DNA of 25,765 bases from Mycolicibacterium porcinum (GTDB taxonomy: Bacteria; Actinomycetota; Actinomycetes; Mycobacteriales; Mycobacteriaceae). The position numbers and the translations under genes are program-made. Each line of letters starts with the position of its first letter. Position 1 is the stretch's first letter. The stretch lies in the NCBI GenBank assembly GCA_001942045.1, contig MSTD01000038.1, positions 1 through 25,765 of the forward strand, in the 5' to 3' direction. A model generated the notes under the pieces. That model had not been told where the DNA came from. It saw nothing but the letters and a program-made list of their open reading frames with translations, and made no database searches. Below are positions 17,731-25,765 of the stretch, piece by piece.

Positions 17731-18120
17731 TCAGGCGTACGGATTCGGTACGCGGCCGCCGCTCACCTCGGTCAGCAACGGCAATGTCGCGAACGTCACG
17801 GCAGGCAGGCGCAGGTCGGTTCCGTCGGTCAGATCGGCGATCGCCCACGACGCCCGATCGAACCGCAGTCCCTTGATATCCCCCCACGACACCGTGCGGC
17901 TGCGCGTGAGGGAACGCGCGGTGACGGTCTCGGCATCGGCGGTGGTCCGGTACCGGATGATGGCCGCCGACAACGCAATCGGGATCACCAGCAGCACCGA
18001 GAAAACGGTGGGATTGCTCAGCACCAGGGTCAGCAGACCGAGCGTCAGAAAGCCGACTGCCAGGTGCGCCATGGGCGAAATCCGGATGACGACAGGGGCG
18101 GTTGCCGATCGTGCACTCAC
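17731..18120 (-). CDS. cfp6: PH-domain protein, Cfp6-like
   Basis: A 129-aa protein similar to the mycobacterial low-molecular-weight antigen Cfp6 (Rv3004). Two hydrophobic stretches (about 17-35 and 41-55, including LAVGFLTLGLLTLVLSN) suggest a membrane hairpin. A bacterial PH-like domain follows, with VSWGDIKGLRFDRASWAIADLTDGTDLRLPAVTF and the conserved C-terminal GGRVPNPYA. M. tuberculosis annotation starts at the equivalent of MAHLAVG, 16 residues later. The longer GTG start is chosen because AAGGA sits seven bases upstream and VVIRISPMAHL reads as genuine domain sequence. The function is unknown; a classical signal peptide is not evident despite the culture-filtrate name. It is divergent from the ilv operon. 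Confidence 0.88.
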   Translation of the reverse strand: MSARSATAPVVIRISPMAHLAVGFLTLGLLTLVLSNPTVFSVLLVIPIALSAAIIRYRTTADAETVTARSLTRSRTVSWGDIKGLRFDRASWAIADLTDGTDLRLPAVTFATLPLLTEVSGGRVPNPYA

Positions 18121-18194
18121 AGCTTCATCCTTGCACCACCTGAATCGCAGGCCCGCCGGCCATCCACCATGTCACGGGCCGCAGGCGAAGCAAT

Positions 18195-18224
18195 TTGACC
18201 TTTAACCTGTACGGCAGCTACCGT
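18195..18224 (+). promoter_or_regulatory. ilv operon promoter
   Basis: TTGACC (18195-18200), an 18-bp spacer and TACCGT (18219-18224). It is the best -35/-10 pair in the window. Transcription should begin around 18231-18233, at or within two bases of the leader peptide ATG. Confidence 0.7.
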
Positions 18225-18232
18225 CGGGTGCT

Positions 18233-18304
18233 ATGCAGACCCCCGGATTGCTCGTAGTAATTGGTTGGCGCGTTGATGCCGCGCTGGCCCTCTGCCGGGC
18301 ATAG
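18233..18304 (+). CDS. ilv operon leader peptide (23 aa)
   Basis: A 23-codon ORF (ATG to TAG) that begins MQTPGLLVVIGWRVDAAL. Codons 6-10 read Leu-Leu-Val-Val-Ile, and eight of 23 residues are branched-chain amino acids, the end products of the downstream genes. It lies immediately before a strong intrinsic terminator and ilvB, the standard layout of ribosome-mediated attenuation. Such attenuation is established for the Corynebacterium glutamicum ilvBNC operon. The start lies eight bases after the -10 box and has no SD sequence, so it is probably translated from a leaderless or near-leaderless mRNA. The peptide itself is unlikely to have a function. Confidence 0.88.
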   Translation: MQTPGLLVVIGWRVDAALALCRA

Positions 18305-18324
18305 CCAACCGCATCGACGCGCCA
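18263..18324 (+). promoter_or_regulatory. Attenuator helix in the ilv leader
   Basis: Bases 18266-18279 (TGGCGCGTTGATGC) pair with 18311-18324 (GCATCGACGCGCCA) over 14 bp with one G-U. Separately, GGTTGG at 18263-18268 could pair with CCAACC at 18305-18310. The 3' arm ends exactly where the terminator's 5' arm begins, so ribosome position on the leader peptide can influence which structure forms. Which pairing acts as antiterminator cannot be settled by eye. Confidence 0.6.
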
Positions 18325-18360
18325 CCCTCGTACAGCTACCGGCTGACGGGGGTTTTTTAT
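18324..18360 (+). terminator. ilv attenuator intrinsic terminator
   Basis: Stem CCCTCGT(A)CAGC / GCTGACGGGGG with loop TACCG: eleven pairs, one G-U and one bulged A, followed directly by TTTTTTAT. It is the only classical U-tract terminator in the window. It sits 19 nt after the leader peptide stop and 82 nt before ilvB. Confidence 0.9.
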
Positions 18361-18442
18361 TTGCCCAACAAGCGCGCCGGAACCGTTGAAAAATTGAAGT
18401 TTCCGCCAACAGGAATGTGACGCAAACCGTGAAGAGGACATC

Positions 18443-20305
18443 GTGAGCGCACCGACAACACGACCGCCAGCCCGGTCGGGAACCGCGCCGGCCAACGGCG
18501 CAGCCAAGACCAAATCAGAAACGGGTCAGCCCAATCGGGTTGCCCCGGTGCAGCTGACCGGCGCCCAGGCGGTCGTCCGGTCGCTGGAGGAGCTCGGTGT
18601 CGACGTCGTCTTCGGCATCCCCGGCGGCGCCGTGCTGCCCGTCTACGATCCGCTGTTCGACTCGCAGAAGCTGCGCCACGTGCTGGTTCGCCACGAGCAG
18701 GGCGCCGGCCATGCCGCCAGCGGCTACGCCCACGCCACCGGCAAGGTCGGCGTGATGATGGCCACCTCGGGCCCCGGCGCGACCAACCTGATCACCCCGC
18801 TGGCCGACGCCCAGATGGACTCCATCCCCGTCGTGGCCATCACCGGGCAGGTGGGTCGCAGCCTGATCGGCACCGACGCCTTCCAGGAAGCCGACATCAC
18901 CGGCATGACCATGCCGATCACCAAGCACAACTTCCTGGTGCGCAACGGTGACGACATCGCCCAGGTGATGGCCGAGGCCTTCCACATCGCCCGCTCCGGC
19001 CGCCCGGGCGCGGTCCTTGTCGACGTCCCCAAGGACATCCTTCAGGGCCAGTGCACCTTCTCCTGGCCGCCGCAGATGGACCTGCCCGGCTACAAGCCGA
19101 ACACCAAGCCGCACAGCCGTCAGGTGCGCGAGGCCGCCAAGCTGATCGCCGCGGCGCACAAGCCGGTGCTCTACGTCGGCGGCGGTGTCATCCGTGGTGA
19201 GGCCAGCGCCGAACTGCTCGAGCTGGCCGAGCTGACCGGCATCCCGGTCGTCACCACCCTGATGGCCCGCGGCGCGTTCCCCGACAGCCACCCGCAGCAC
19301 CTGGGGATGCCGGGCATGCACGGCACCGTGGCCGCGGTGGGCGCCCTGCAGAAGAGCGATCTGCTGATCGCTCTGGGCACCCGCTTCGACGACCGGGTCA
19401 CCGGTCAGCTGTCGTCGTTCGCCCCCGAGGCCAAGGTGATCCACGCCGACATCGACCCCGCCGAGATCGGCAAGAACCGGCACGCCGACGTCCCGATCGT
19501 CGGTGACGTCAAGGCCGTCATCACCGACCTCATCGAGGTGCTGCGCCGCGACGGAACCACAAGCGCCGCACTGAAACTGGACAGCTGGTGGGAGTACCTG
19601 TCCGGGCTCAAGGCGACCTACCCGCTGAGCTACGGCCCGCAGAGCGACGGCAGCCTGAGCCCCGAGTACGTCATCGAGAAGCTCGGCCAGATCGCCGGAC
19701 CCGAGGCGGTGTACGTGGCCGGCGTCGGTCAGCACCAGATGTGGGCCGCGCAGTTCGTCAAGTACGAGAACCCGAAGACCTGGCTGAACTCGGGCGGTCT
19801 GGGCACCATGGGCTTCGCCGTCCCGGCGGCCATGGGCGCCAAGTTCGCCCGCCCCGAGGCCGAGGTGTGGGCCATCGACGGCGACGGCTGCTTCCAGATG
19901 ACCAACCAGGAGCTGGCCACCTGCGCCATCGAGGGCGCACCGATCAAGGTGGCGTTGATCAACAACGGCAACCTGGGCATGGTGCGGCAGTGGCAGACGC
20001 TGTTCTACGACCAGCGCTACAGCCAGACCGATCTGGCCACGCACTCGCGCCGGATCCCCGACTTCGTCAAGCTGGCCGAGGCGCTCGGCTGCGTCGGGTT
20101 GCGCTGCGAGCGGGCCGAGGACGTCGAGGACGTCATCAACCAGGCCCGGGCCATCAACGACCGCCCGGTGGTCATCGACTTCATCGTCGGTGCCGACGCG
20201 CAGGTGTGGCCGATGGTCGCCGCCGGCACCAGCAACGACGAGATCATGGCAGCCCGGGACATCCGGCCGCTGTTCGACGAAAACGACGCAGAGGGGCATG
20301 CCTGA
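18443..20305 (+). CDS. ilvB: Acetolactate synthase, large (catalytic) subunit
   Basis: ThDP/FAD-dependent enzyme joining two pyruvates, or pyruvate and 2-ketobutyrate, in the first common step of valine, leucine and isoleucine synthesis; it is the target of sulfonylurea-type herbicides. The 620-aa protein has a 35-residue variable N terminus. Then come [18 protein letters not shown], the ThDP-activating glutamate E85 in [21 protein letters not shown], the FAD-domain segment [11 protein letters not shown], and the ThDP/Mg motif beginning GDG (480-482) and ending NNGN (507-510). The GTG start has AGAGGA four bases upstream. The stop shares one base with the ilvN start (TGATG). Expression is governed by the leader attenuator. 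It corresponds to ilvB1 (Rv3003c). Confidence 0.98.
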   Translation: MSAPTTRPPARSGTAPANGAAKTKSETGQPNRVAPVQLTGAQAVVRSLEELGVDVVFGIPGGAVLPVYDPLFDSQKLRHVLVRHEQGAGHAASGYAHATGKVGVMMATSGPGATNLITPLADAQMDSIPVVAITGQVGRSLIGTDAFQEADITGMTMPITKHNFLVRNGDDIAQVMAEAFHIARSGRPGAVLVDVPKDILQGQCTFSWPPQMDLPGYKPNTKPHSRQVREAAKLIAAAHKPVLYVGGGVIRGEASAELLELAELTGIPVVTTLMARGAFPDSHPQHLGMPGMHGTVAAVGALQKSDLLIALGTRFDDRVTGQLSSFAPEAKVIHADIDPAEIGKNRHADVPIVGDVKAVITDLIEVLRRDGTTSAALKLDSWWEYLSGLKATYPLSYGPQSDGSLSPEYVIEKLGQIAGPEAVYVAGVGQHQMWAAQFVKYENPKTWLNSGGLGTMGFAVPAAMGAKFARPEAEVWAIDGDGCFQMTNQELATCAIEGAPIKVALINNGNLGMVRQWQTLFYDQRYSQTDLATHSRRIPDFVKLAEALGCVGLRCERAEDVEDVINQARAINDRPVVIDFIVGADAQVWPMVAAGTSNDEIMAARDIRPLFDENDAEGHA

Positions 20306-20817
20306 TGAGCAACACCACCCCCACCCACACCCTGTCGGTGCTGGTCGAGGACAAACCCGGTGTGCTCGCCCGGGTGGCCTCACTGTTCTCTCGCCGCGGC
20401 TACAACATCCAGTCCCTGGCGGTGGGCGCGACCGAGCAGAAGCACATGTCCCGGATGACGATCGTGGTCAGCGTCGAGGAATCGCCGCTGGAGCAGATCA
20501 CCAAGCAACTCAACAAGCTGATCAACGTGATCAAGATCGTCGAGCAGGAGGACGACAACTCGGTCTCCCGCGAGCTCGCGCTGATCAAGGTGCGTGCCGA
20601 CGCATCCAACCGCGGCCAGGTCATCGAAGCAGTGAACCTGTTCCGCGCCAAGGTCGTTGATGTCTCGACCGAGTCCCTGACGGTCGAGGCGACGGGCACC
20701 CCGGAGAAGCTGGAGGCCCTGCTGCGGGTCCTGGAGCCGTACGGTATCCGCGAGATCGCACAGTCCGGCATGGTGTCGGTCTCGCGCGGTCCCCGTGGTA
20801 TCAGCGCAGTGAAGTAA
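20305..20817 (+). CDS. ilvN: Acetolactate synthase, small (regulatory) subunit
   Basis: A 170-aa regulatory subunit that activates IlvB and confers valine feedback inhibition. The N-terminal ACT domain starts THTLSVLVEDKPGVLARVASLFSRRGYNIQSLAVG (about 7-41), followed by HMSRMTIVV. The C-terminal domain includes RELALIKVRAD, VVDVSTESLTVEATGTPEKLEAL and PYGIREIAQSGMVSVSRG. Length is standard. The ATG overlaps the ilvB stop by one base and has GAGGGG eight bases upstream. The long open frame extending upstream to 19588 is a shadow of ilvB. Confidence 0.98.
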   Translation: MSNTTPTHTLSVLVEDKPGVLARVASLFSRRGYNIQSLAVGATEQKHMSRMTIVVSVEESPLEQITKQLNKLINVIKIVEQEDDNSVSRELALIKVRADASNRGQVIEAVNLFRAKVVDVSTESLTVEATGTPEKLEALLRVLEPYGIREIAQSGMVSVSRGPRGISAVK

Positions 20818-20836
20818 GCACGTCAAGTAGCGTTAG

Positions 20837-21886
<1,050 letters not shown>

Positions 21887-21900
21887 TTTTCACGCTGACT

Positions 21901-21947
21901 GGCCAGTTATTGCACGCGATGTTCGAAAAAGCGTGCAGTAACTGGCC
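21901..21947 (+). terminator. 17-bp hairpin after ilvC
   Basis: Arms 21901-21917 and 21931-21947 pair over 17 positions with a single G-U, around a 13-nt loop containing TTCGAA. On the plus strand TTTCGCGTTCTTCT follows, a degenerate U-rich tail. It lies between ilvC and the opposing 112-aa gene, so it could stop both transcripts. Confidence 0.75.
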
Positions 21948-21959
21948 TTTCGCGTTCTT

Positions 21960-22298
21960 CTAGACGATGCGGTAACCCACAGCGGCCAGCGTGCGGGCCA
22001 CGTTTCTGCCGTCGGCGCTGCTCGGCAGTTTCTCGGTGCTGTCAATCTGCAGGCCCTCGCCGACGACACCGTAGAGCTCGGTCGAGACGGGGTCGTCCGG
22101 CTCAGGCGGCTCGATCCGCCCGTCCGGGTAGATGCACTGCGCGCGCATGGCCCACATCGTCTGGGCGGCGGCGACGACGTTGTAGCCGTGCAACGGCGGG
22201 CTCACGTGATAGAGCTCCATGTCGCCCACCGCGAAAATCTTCAGGACCGGATCCGTGTGTGGGACGGACCCCACCAACCGCGCGATGCCAGAGTTCAC
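21960..22298 (-). CDS. Hypothetical protein (112 aa)
   Basis: I do not recognise this protein. It is a soluble 112-aa product with no signal peptide or membrane helix. Its middle has YHVSPPLHGYNVVAAAQTMWAMRAQCIYPDG, then a proline-rich acidic stretch IEPPEPDDPVSTELYG, ending in a helix-like GRNVARTLAAVGYRIV. It has no cysteine pair, nucleotide loop or DNA-binding motif. The GTG start is supported by a TAGATT box six bases upstream and the absence of an SD. Codon use is G+C-rich at third positions like the neighbours, supporting a real gene. It faces ilvC and lies 60 bp downstream of the lipoprotein gene on the same strand, so co-transcription is possible but its own -10 argues for a separate promoter. 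Confidence 0.7.
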   Translation of the reverse strand: MNSGIARLVGSVPHTDPVLKIFAVGDMELYHVSPPLHGYNVVAAAQTMWAMRAQCIYPDGRIEPPEPDDPVSTELYGVVGEGLQIDSTEKLPSSADGRNVARTLAAVGYRIV

Positions 22299-22304
22299 CG
22301 GTCA

Positions 22305-22310
22305 AATCTA
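22305..22310 (-). promoter_or_regulatory. -10 box of the 112-aa hypothetical gene
   Basis: TAGATT on the minus strand with a 6-nt gap to the GTG at 22298; leaderless layout. Confidence 0.45.
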
Positions 22311-22358
22311 AGTGACCCGGGCAGTGCTGCGGCGCAGCAGTTTTCCCGTGAACACCCG

Positions 22359-22628
22359 TCAGTGCGGAACCGCGACCTGCGGCGGGGTGGTGATCGGCGG
22401 GGTGGCCTTCGGAATCTCCGGACTGGTCGGCGGCGTGGTCGGGGCCTCCGTATCGCCGGCGGGGGCTTCCGGCTGACCCGTGATCGTTTCGCCGATCGTC
22501 ATCTGCGGGATCGTGACGTCTTCTTCAATTTTCTGCATGGGTTTCCCCGAGCCGCATGACACCACGGCGGCCAGCACGATGGCCGCTCCGCAGGTGGCCG
22601 CCACCCGCTGCCAGAATCGAGTCGACAT
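22359..22628 (-). CDS. Small Pro/Thr-rich lipoprotein
   Basis: An 89-aa exported lipoprotein of unknown role. The signal sequence is MSTRFWQRVAATCGAAIVLAAVVSC, with lipobox VVSC and the modified cysteine at residue 25. The mature part has a short polar region (KIEEDVTIPQMTIGETITG), then a low-complexity tail rich in Pro and Thr (TEAPTTPPTSPEIPKATPPITTPPQ), typical of a cell-wall-spanning linker with no folded domain. The ATG is chosen because the signal peptide begins there and GAGGGGG lies about eight bases upstream; the longer open frame adds 25 unlikely residues. A TACAGT -10 about 40 bases upstream is possible. It is flanked by the 112-aa gene and the WrbA-like gene on the same strand. 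Confidence 0.8.
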   Translation of the reverse strand: MSTRFWQRVAATCGAAIVLAAVVSCGSGKPMQKIEEDVTIPQMTIGETITGQPEAPAGDTEAPTTPPTSPEIPKATPPITTPPQVAVPH

Positions 22629-22730
22629 CTCGGCACCCCCTCGAGTCGGATTCAAGGTTGACCAAGTCGACTGTAGAACGCCGGCATCCCGCCTTGGCCC
22701 CATTGCGCGAATTAAGCGGGGCGCTGACGG

Positions 22731-23336
22731 TTATGAACTCAGCCGCGCCGCCACACTCACCACCCGCCGGGCCAGGTGGTCCAGCGCGTCGTAGGTGGTG
22801 GTGTCGAACTCGTTGATGTTGTCGTGGTTGGCCAGCAGGCTCGCGCCGTAGGGGTTGCCGTCGGCGAACTTGAGGGGCTCCGTGTAGCCCGGCGGCACGA
22901 TGATCCCGCCCCAATGCATCAGCGTCACGTAGAGCGTCAGCAGCGTGGTCTCCTGCCCACCGTGAGCGGTGTTGGTCGAGGTGAACCCGGCGTAGACCTT
23001 GTCGGCGAGCTTGCCCTGTGACCACAGGCCGCCGAGCGAATCGAGAAATGCGCGCAATTGCGATGCGACAGAACCGAACCGGGTGGGGGAGCCGAAGATC
23101 ACCGCGTCGGCCCAGACGATGTCGTCACCCGTGGCCGTCGGAAGATCTTTGGTGGCTTCGTAATTGGCGGTCCAAGCCGGATTATGGGCGAAGGACTCCG
23201 GATCGGCGGTCTCGGCGACGGGCCGCAACCGCACCTCGGCGCCTGCGGTCTCCGCGGTGGCGGTGACGCGCTGGGCCATGTGGGTGCCGTGGCCGGTCGC
23301 GGAGTAATAGATGACGGCTACCTTGGGCTGGGTCAT
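22731..23336 (-). CDS. WrbA-like NAD(P)H:quinone oxidoreductase (flavodoxin fold)
   Basis: A 201-aa FMN protein of the WrbA type, which reduces quinones by two electrons and so avoids semiquinone radicals. KVAVIYYSATGHGTHMAQRV (5-24) is the FMN-phosphate loop. DAVIFGSPTRFGSVASQLRAFLDSLGGLW and the segment beginning FTSTNTAHGGQETTLL match WrbA, as does MHWGGIIVPPGY. The family is usually tetrameric and cytoplasmic. The ATG overlaps the stop of the upstream dehydrogenase gene by 4 nt (ATGA), so the two are co-translated. The symbol wrbA is plausible but not used here because other flavodoxin-like quinone reductases share these motifs. Confidence 0.9.
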   Translation of the reverse strand: MTQPKVAVIYYSATGHGTHMAQRVTATAETAGAEVRLRPVAETADPESFAHNPAWTANYEATKDLPTATGDDIVWADAVIFGSPTRFGSVASQLRAFLDSLGGLWSQGKLADKVYAGFTSTNTAHGGQETTLLTLYVTLMHWGGIIVPPGYTEPLKFADGNPYGASLLANHDNINEFDTTTYDALDHLARRVVSVAARLSS

Positions 23337-24769
23337 GGCGCCAGCTTAGGCAGATCGGTGATGCCGAACTCGCGTTTCAAAACAGTGCGGGCCGCGTAGA
23401 ACCCGGCCATGCCGTGCACGCCACCTCCCGGCGGGGTGGCCGACGAGCACAGGTAGGCCTTGGGGATCGGCGTGGTCCAGGGGTCGAATCGTGGAGTGGG
23501 GCCCAGGAGTGCGCTCGTCATATTGTTGCCGCCCACCCCGATGTCACCACCGACCAGATTGGCATTGTGCTCGTCCATCCGCGACGCGGGCACGCTGCGT
23601 ACTCCGACCACCAGATCGCGGAAGCCCGGGGCGAACCGTTCGATGATCGCGGTCACGGTTTCGGCCTGGTCCAGGGTGGAGTTGTTGGGTACATGGACGT
23701 AGGTCCACAACGGGCGGCGACCGGCGTCATCGACACGGGACGGGTCGGCGAGATGGGGGAGTGCGGCCAGCACCATCGGCCATTCGGCGTGGCGCCCCGC
23801 GGCGATCTCGGACTCGGCCAACGCCATCTGGGCGCGGCTACCACCCAGATGCGGCGTCGGCGCCTGCCCCAGACGTGGGTCACGCCAGGGGATTTCGCCG
23901 TTCAACACGAAGTCGACCTTCGCCACCCCCGGGCCGTACGAGTAGCGGCTCAATGCCCGGGCGTAGCGGGGTGGCAGCCTCTTGCCGTAGATCGACAGCA
24001 GCGCGGTCGGCGCGGTGTCGTAGAGCACCACACCGCTCGGCGGTTCGACCACCTCCTGGCCGAGGATCAGTTCGCCACCGTGGGAGAGCAGATCGGCGAT
24101 GAGCGCGTTGGGAATGGCCTGGGACCCGCCGATCGGGATGGGCCAGCCGACCGCATGCCCCAGTGTCGCGAGCATCAACCCGGCGCCACCGGAAACCAAC
24201 GAGGGCATCGTTGAAATCGTATGGGCGGCAACGCCGCTGAACAGTGCCCGGGCATCCTCGCCCGCCAGTGTCCGCCACAGCGGGGTGCCCTGGGCGAGAA
24301 GCCGGGGTGCGACGCGGGCGGCCGCGCCCAACGAGGGCGGTATCGATCGCTTGTCGCCGAGGATCAGGCCGACCACGCCGTCACAATCGGCGGCCAGTGG
24401 GCCGAGCAGCCGCCGCCAGGAATCGCCGGAGTCCAACTCGGCGCACGTGCGGTCGATGTCGCGGTAGCCGATGGCTGCGGGCCGGTTGAGCAACGGACTG
24501 GCGTAGGAGATGTCGGGGACCGCCAGCTCGACCCCGCGAGCCTGCAGGTCGTAGGCCGCGAAGAACGGCGAGGCCAGTGCCAGCGGGTGCACCGCCGAAC
24601 AGATGTCGTGGCTGACGCCGGGAAACTCCGGGTCGCCCAAGGTACGCGCGCCGCCACCAGCGGTGGGCTGTGCTTCGATGACGCGTACCGACAATCCGGC
24701 TCGGGCGCAGATGACGGCGGCGGACAGACCGTTGGGGCCGCTGCCGACGATTGTGACGTCCACGCCCAT
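23333..24769 (-). CDS. FAD-dependent dehydrogenase, phytoene-desaturase-like (Rv2997-like)
   Basis: A 478-aa flavoprotein. The N-terminal dinucleotide loop is VTIVGSGPNGLSAAVICARAGLSVRVIEA, with GSGPNG at 9-14 and the ribose-binding E32, then PTAGGGARTL. The C terminus has the FAD closing motif PPGGGVHGMAGFYAARTVL. These are shared by the CrtI/phytoene desaturase, all-trans-retinol saturase and amine-oxidase groups. M. tuberculosis Rv2997 ('alanine-rich dehydrogenase') occupies the same place beside serA1. The substrate is unknown; carotenoid genes are not nearby. The ATG start is placed at the Rossmann strand; no SD or -10 box is clear. A longer open frame upstream is the antisense of serA. 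It is followed by the WrbA-like gene with a 4-nt overlap. Confidence 0.88.
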   Translation of the reverse strand: MGVDVTIVGSGPNGLSAAVICARAGLSVRVIEAQPTAGGGARTLGDPEFPGVSHDICSAVHPLALASPFFAAYDLQARGVELAVPDISYASPLLNRPAAIGYRDIDRTCAELDSGDSWRRLLGPLAADCDGVVGLILGDKRSIPPSLGAAARVAPRLLAQGTPLWRTLAGEDARALFSGVAAHTISTMPSLVSGGAGLMLATLGHAVGWPIPIGGSQAIPNALIADLLSHGGELILGQEVVEPPSGVVLYDTAPTALLSIYGKRLPPRYARALSRYSYGPGVAKVDFVLNGEIPWRDPRLGQAPTPHLGGSRAQMALAESEIAAGRHAEWPMVLAALPHLADPSRVDDAGRRPLWTYVHVPNNSTLDQAETVTAIIERFAPGFRDLVVGVRSVPASRMDEHNANLVGGDIGVGGNNMTSALLGPTPRFDPWTTPIPKAYLCSSATPPGGGVHGMAGFYAARTVLKREFGITDLPKLAP

Positions 24770-24811
24770 CAGTACACCGCACGCGGTTCGGCTGTGGTAG
24801 AGCGCACACAT

Positions 24812-24817
24812 TAGGCT
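24812..24817 (+). promoter_or_regulatory. -10 box of serA
   Basis: TAGGCT with a 6-nt gap to the GTG start and no SD sequence; leaderless layout. The 54-bp gap to the divergent dehydrogenase gene must hold both promoters. Confidence 0.5.
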
Positions 24818-24823
24818 GTCCGC

Positions 24824-25765
24824 GTGAGTCTTCCCGTTGTTTTGATTGCCGACAAGCTCGCGGAATCGACCGTCGCCGCACTTGGCGACCAGGTAGAGGT
24901 CAGGTGGGTCGACGGTCCGGACCGCGAGAAGCTGCTCGCTGCCGTGCCCGAAGCCGATGCGCTCCTGGTGCGTTCCGCCACCACGGTGGACGCAGAGGTC
25001 ATCGCCGCGGCCCCCAAACTCAAGATCGTCGCCCGCGCGGGCGTCGGCCTGGACAACGTCGACGTCGACGCCGCCACCGCCCGCGGGGTGCTCGTGGTCA
25101 ACGCGCCGACCTCCAACATCCACAGTGCCGCCGAGCACGCCCTGGCCCTGCTGCTGGCCACCGCCCGGCAGATCCCCGCGGCCGATGCGACCCTGCGCGA
25201 GCACACCTGGAAGCGGTCGTCCTTCTCGGGTGTCGAGATCTTCGACAAGACCGTCGGCGTCGTCGGCCTGGGCCGCATCGGTCAGCTGGTGGCACAGCGC
25301 CTGGCCGCCTTCGGCGCGCACATCGTGGCCTACGACCCCTATGTCTCGCAGGCCCGCGCCGCCCAGCTCGGTATCGAGTTGCTGCCGCTGGACGAGCTGC
25401 TCGGCCGCGCCGACTTCATCTCGGTGCACCTGCCCAAGACCAAGGAGACCGCCGGCCTGCTCGGCAAGGAGAACCTGGCCAAGACCAAGCCGGGCGTCAT
25501 CATCGTGAACGCCGCCCGCGGTGGCCTGATCGATGAGCAGGCCCTGGCCGACGCCATCACCAGCGGCCACGTGCGTGCCGCCGGTCTGGACGTCTTCTCG
25601 ACCGAACCGTGCACCGACAGCCCGCTGTTCGAGCTGCCGCAGGTCGTCGTCACCCCGCACCTGGGGGCCTCGACCGCAGAGGCGCAGGACCGGGCCGGAA
25701 CCGACGTCGCCGCCAGCGTGAAGCTCGCTCTCGCCGGTGAGTTCGTGCCGGACGCCGTCAACGTC
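24824..25765 (+). CDS. serA: D-3-phosphoglycerate dehydrogenase (3' end outside window)
   Basis: Oxidises 3-phosphoglycerate to 3-phosphohydroxypyruvate with NAD+, the first step of serine synthesis. The 314 codons present include the substrate and nucleotide domains: LLVRSATTVDAEVI (47-60), RAGVGLDNVD, the NAD loop VVGLGRIGQLVAQ (146-158, GxGxxG at 148-153) with D171 binding the ribose, and the catalytic trio R232 in NAARGG, E261 in STEP and H279 in PHLGAST. The mycobacterial enzyme is about 528 aa, with an intervening domain and a C-terminal ACT domain that sense serine; those lie beyond the window edge. The GTG start matches the known N terminus MSLPVVLIADKLA. It corresponds to serA1 (Rv2996c). 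Confidence 0.97.
   Translation, partial: MSLPVVLIADKLAESTVAALGDQVEVRWVDGPDREKLLAAVPEADALLVRSATTVDAEVIAAAPKLKIVARAGVGLDNVDVDAATARGVLVVNAPTSNIHSAAEHALALLLATARQIPAADATLREHTWKRSSFSGVEIFDKTVGVVGLGRIGQLVAQRLAAFGAHIVAYDPYVSQARAAQLGIELLPLDELLGRADFISVHLPKTKETAGLLGKENLAKTKPGVIIVNAARGGLIDEQALADAITSGHVRAAGLDVFSTEPCTDSPLFELPQVVVTPHLGASTAEAQDRAGTDVAASVKLALAGEFVPDAVNV

Noticed and set aside
18515..20383. 622-aa open frame antisense to ilvB
   Set aside because: High-G+C genes leave long open antisense frames. ilvB is certain, and the antisense product is low-complexity Gly/Asp/Val/His with no family.
23333..25660. 775-aa open frame reading through the dehydrogenase into antisense serA
   Set aside because: The portion upstream of 24769 is antisense to serA and has no domain; the Rossmann motif begins at 24769.

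Overview
This window is core chromosome from a high-G+C actinobacterium, almost certainly a Mycobacteriaceae member. The gene order serA1 – Rv2997-like – ilvC/N/B – cfp6 – doxX – lppZ – gatB – pfkA – gatA/C – ACT protein – ligA – Rv3015c-like – mnmA – cysteine desulfurase mirrors the Mycobacterium tuberculosis Rv2996c–Rv3025c stretch as I remember it, read in the opposite direction. The ESX/PPE block that lies between Rv3015c and mnmA in M. tuberculosis is absent, and several small regulator/enzyme modules are present instead. A fast-growing Mycolicibacterium-type species is therefore likely, but the species cannot be named from this sequence alone.

Region 1 (1-3287) is a translationally coupled run: cysteine desulfurase, mnmA (tRNA 2-thiouridylase) and a short MetE-like protein, each overlapping the next by 4 nt. 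Region 2 (3288-6156) holds a two-gene SRPBCC/ArsR module with twin operators, facing a leftward pair made of a MmcQ/YjbR protein and an acyl-CoA/4-coumarate-CoA ligase. Region 3 (6157-11990) contains ligA, a convergent ACT-domain protein, gatC-gatA and pfkA. Region 4 (11991-15540) contains an oxidoreductase/MarR divergent pair, gatB and a TetR gene with a good operator. Region 5 (15617-18120) contains lppZ, doxX and cfp6. Region 6 (18121-21947) is the branched-chain amino acid operon: a promoter, a 23-codon Leu/Val/Ile-rich leader peptide, an intrinsic terminator, then ilvB-ilvN-ilvC and a strong 3' hairpin. Region 7 (21960-25765) has an unrecognised 112-aa protein, a small lipoprotein, a coupled pair (FAD dehydrogenase then WrbA-like flavoprotein), and divergently the first 314 codons of serA.

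Three themes link the genes. The first is sulfur and tRNA chemistry: cysteine desulfurase supplies MnmA, and GatCAB completes Gln-tRNA and Asn-tRNA. The second is amino-acid supply (ilvBNC, serA). The third is a set of self-contained local regulators (ArsR, MarR, TetR), each with plausible operator sequence next to its own start. Eleven of roughly eighteen visible transcription-unit heads show a TANNNT -10-like box 6-8 nt upstream of an ATG or GTG, the layout expected for leaderless mRNAs. There is no tRNA, rRNA, insertion sequence, prophage, CRISPR array or obvious novel multi-gene system. The most interesting signals are regulatory: the ilv attenuator with a probably leaderless leader peptide, the twin ArsR operators, the TetR operator, and long hairpins at convergent gene ends.
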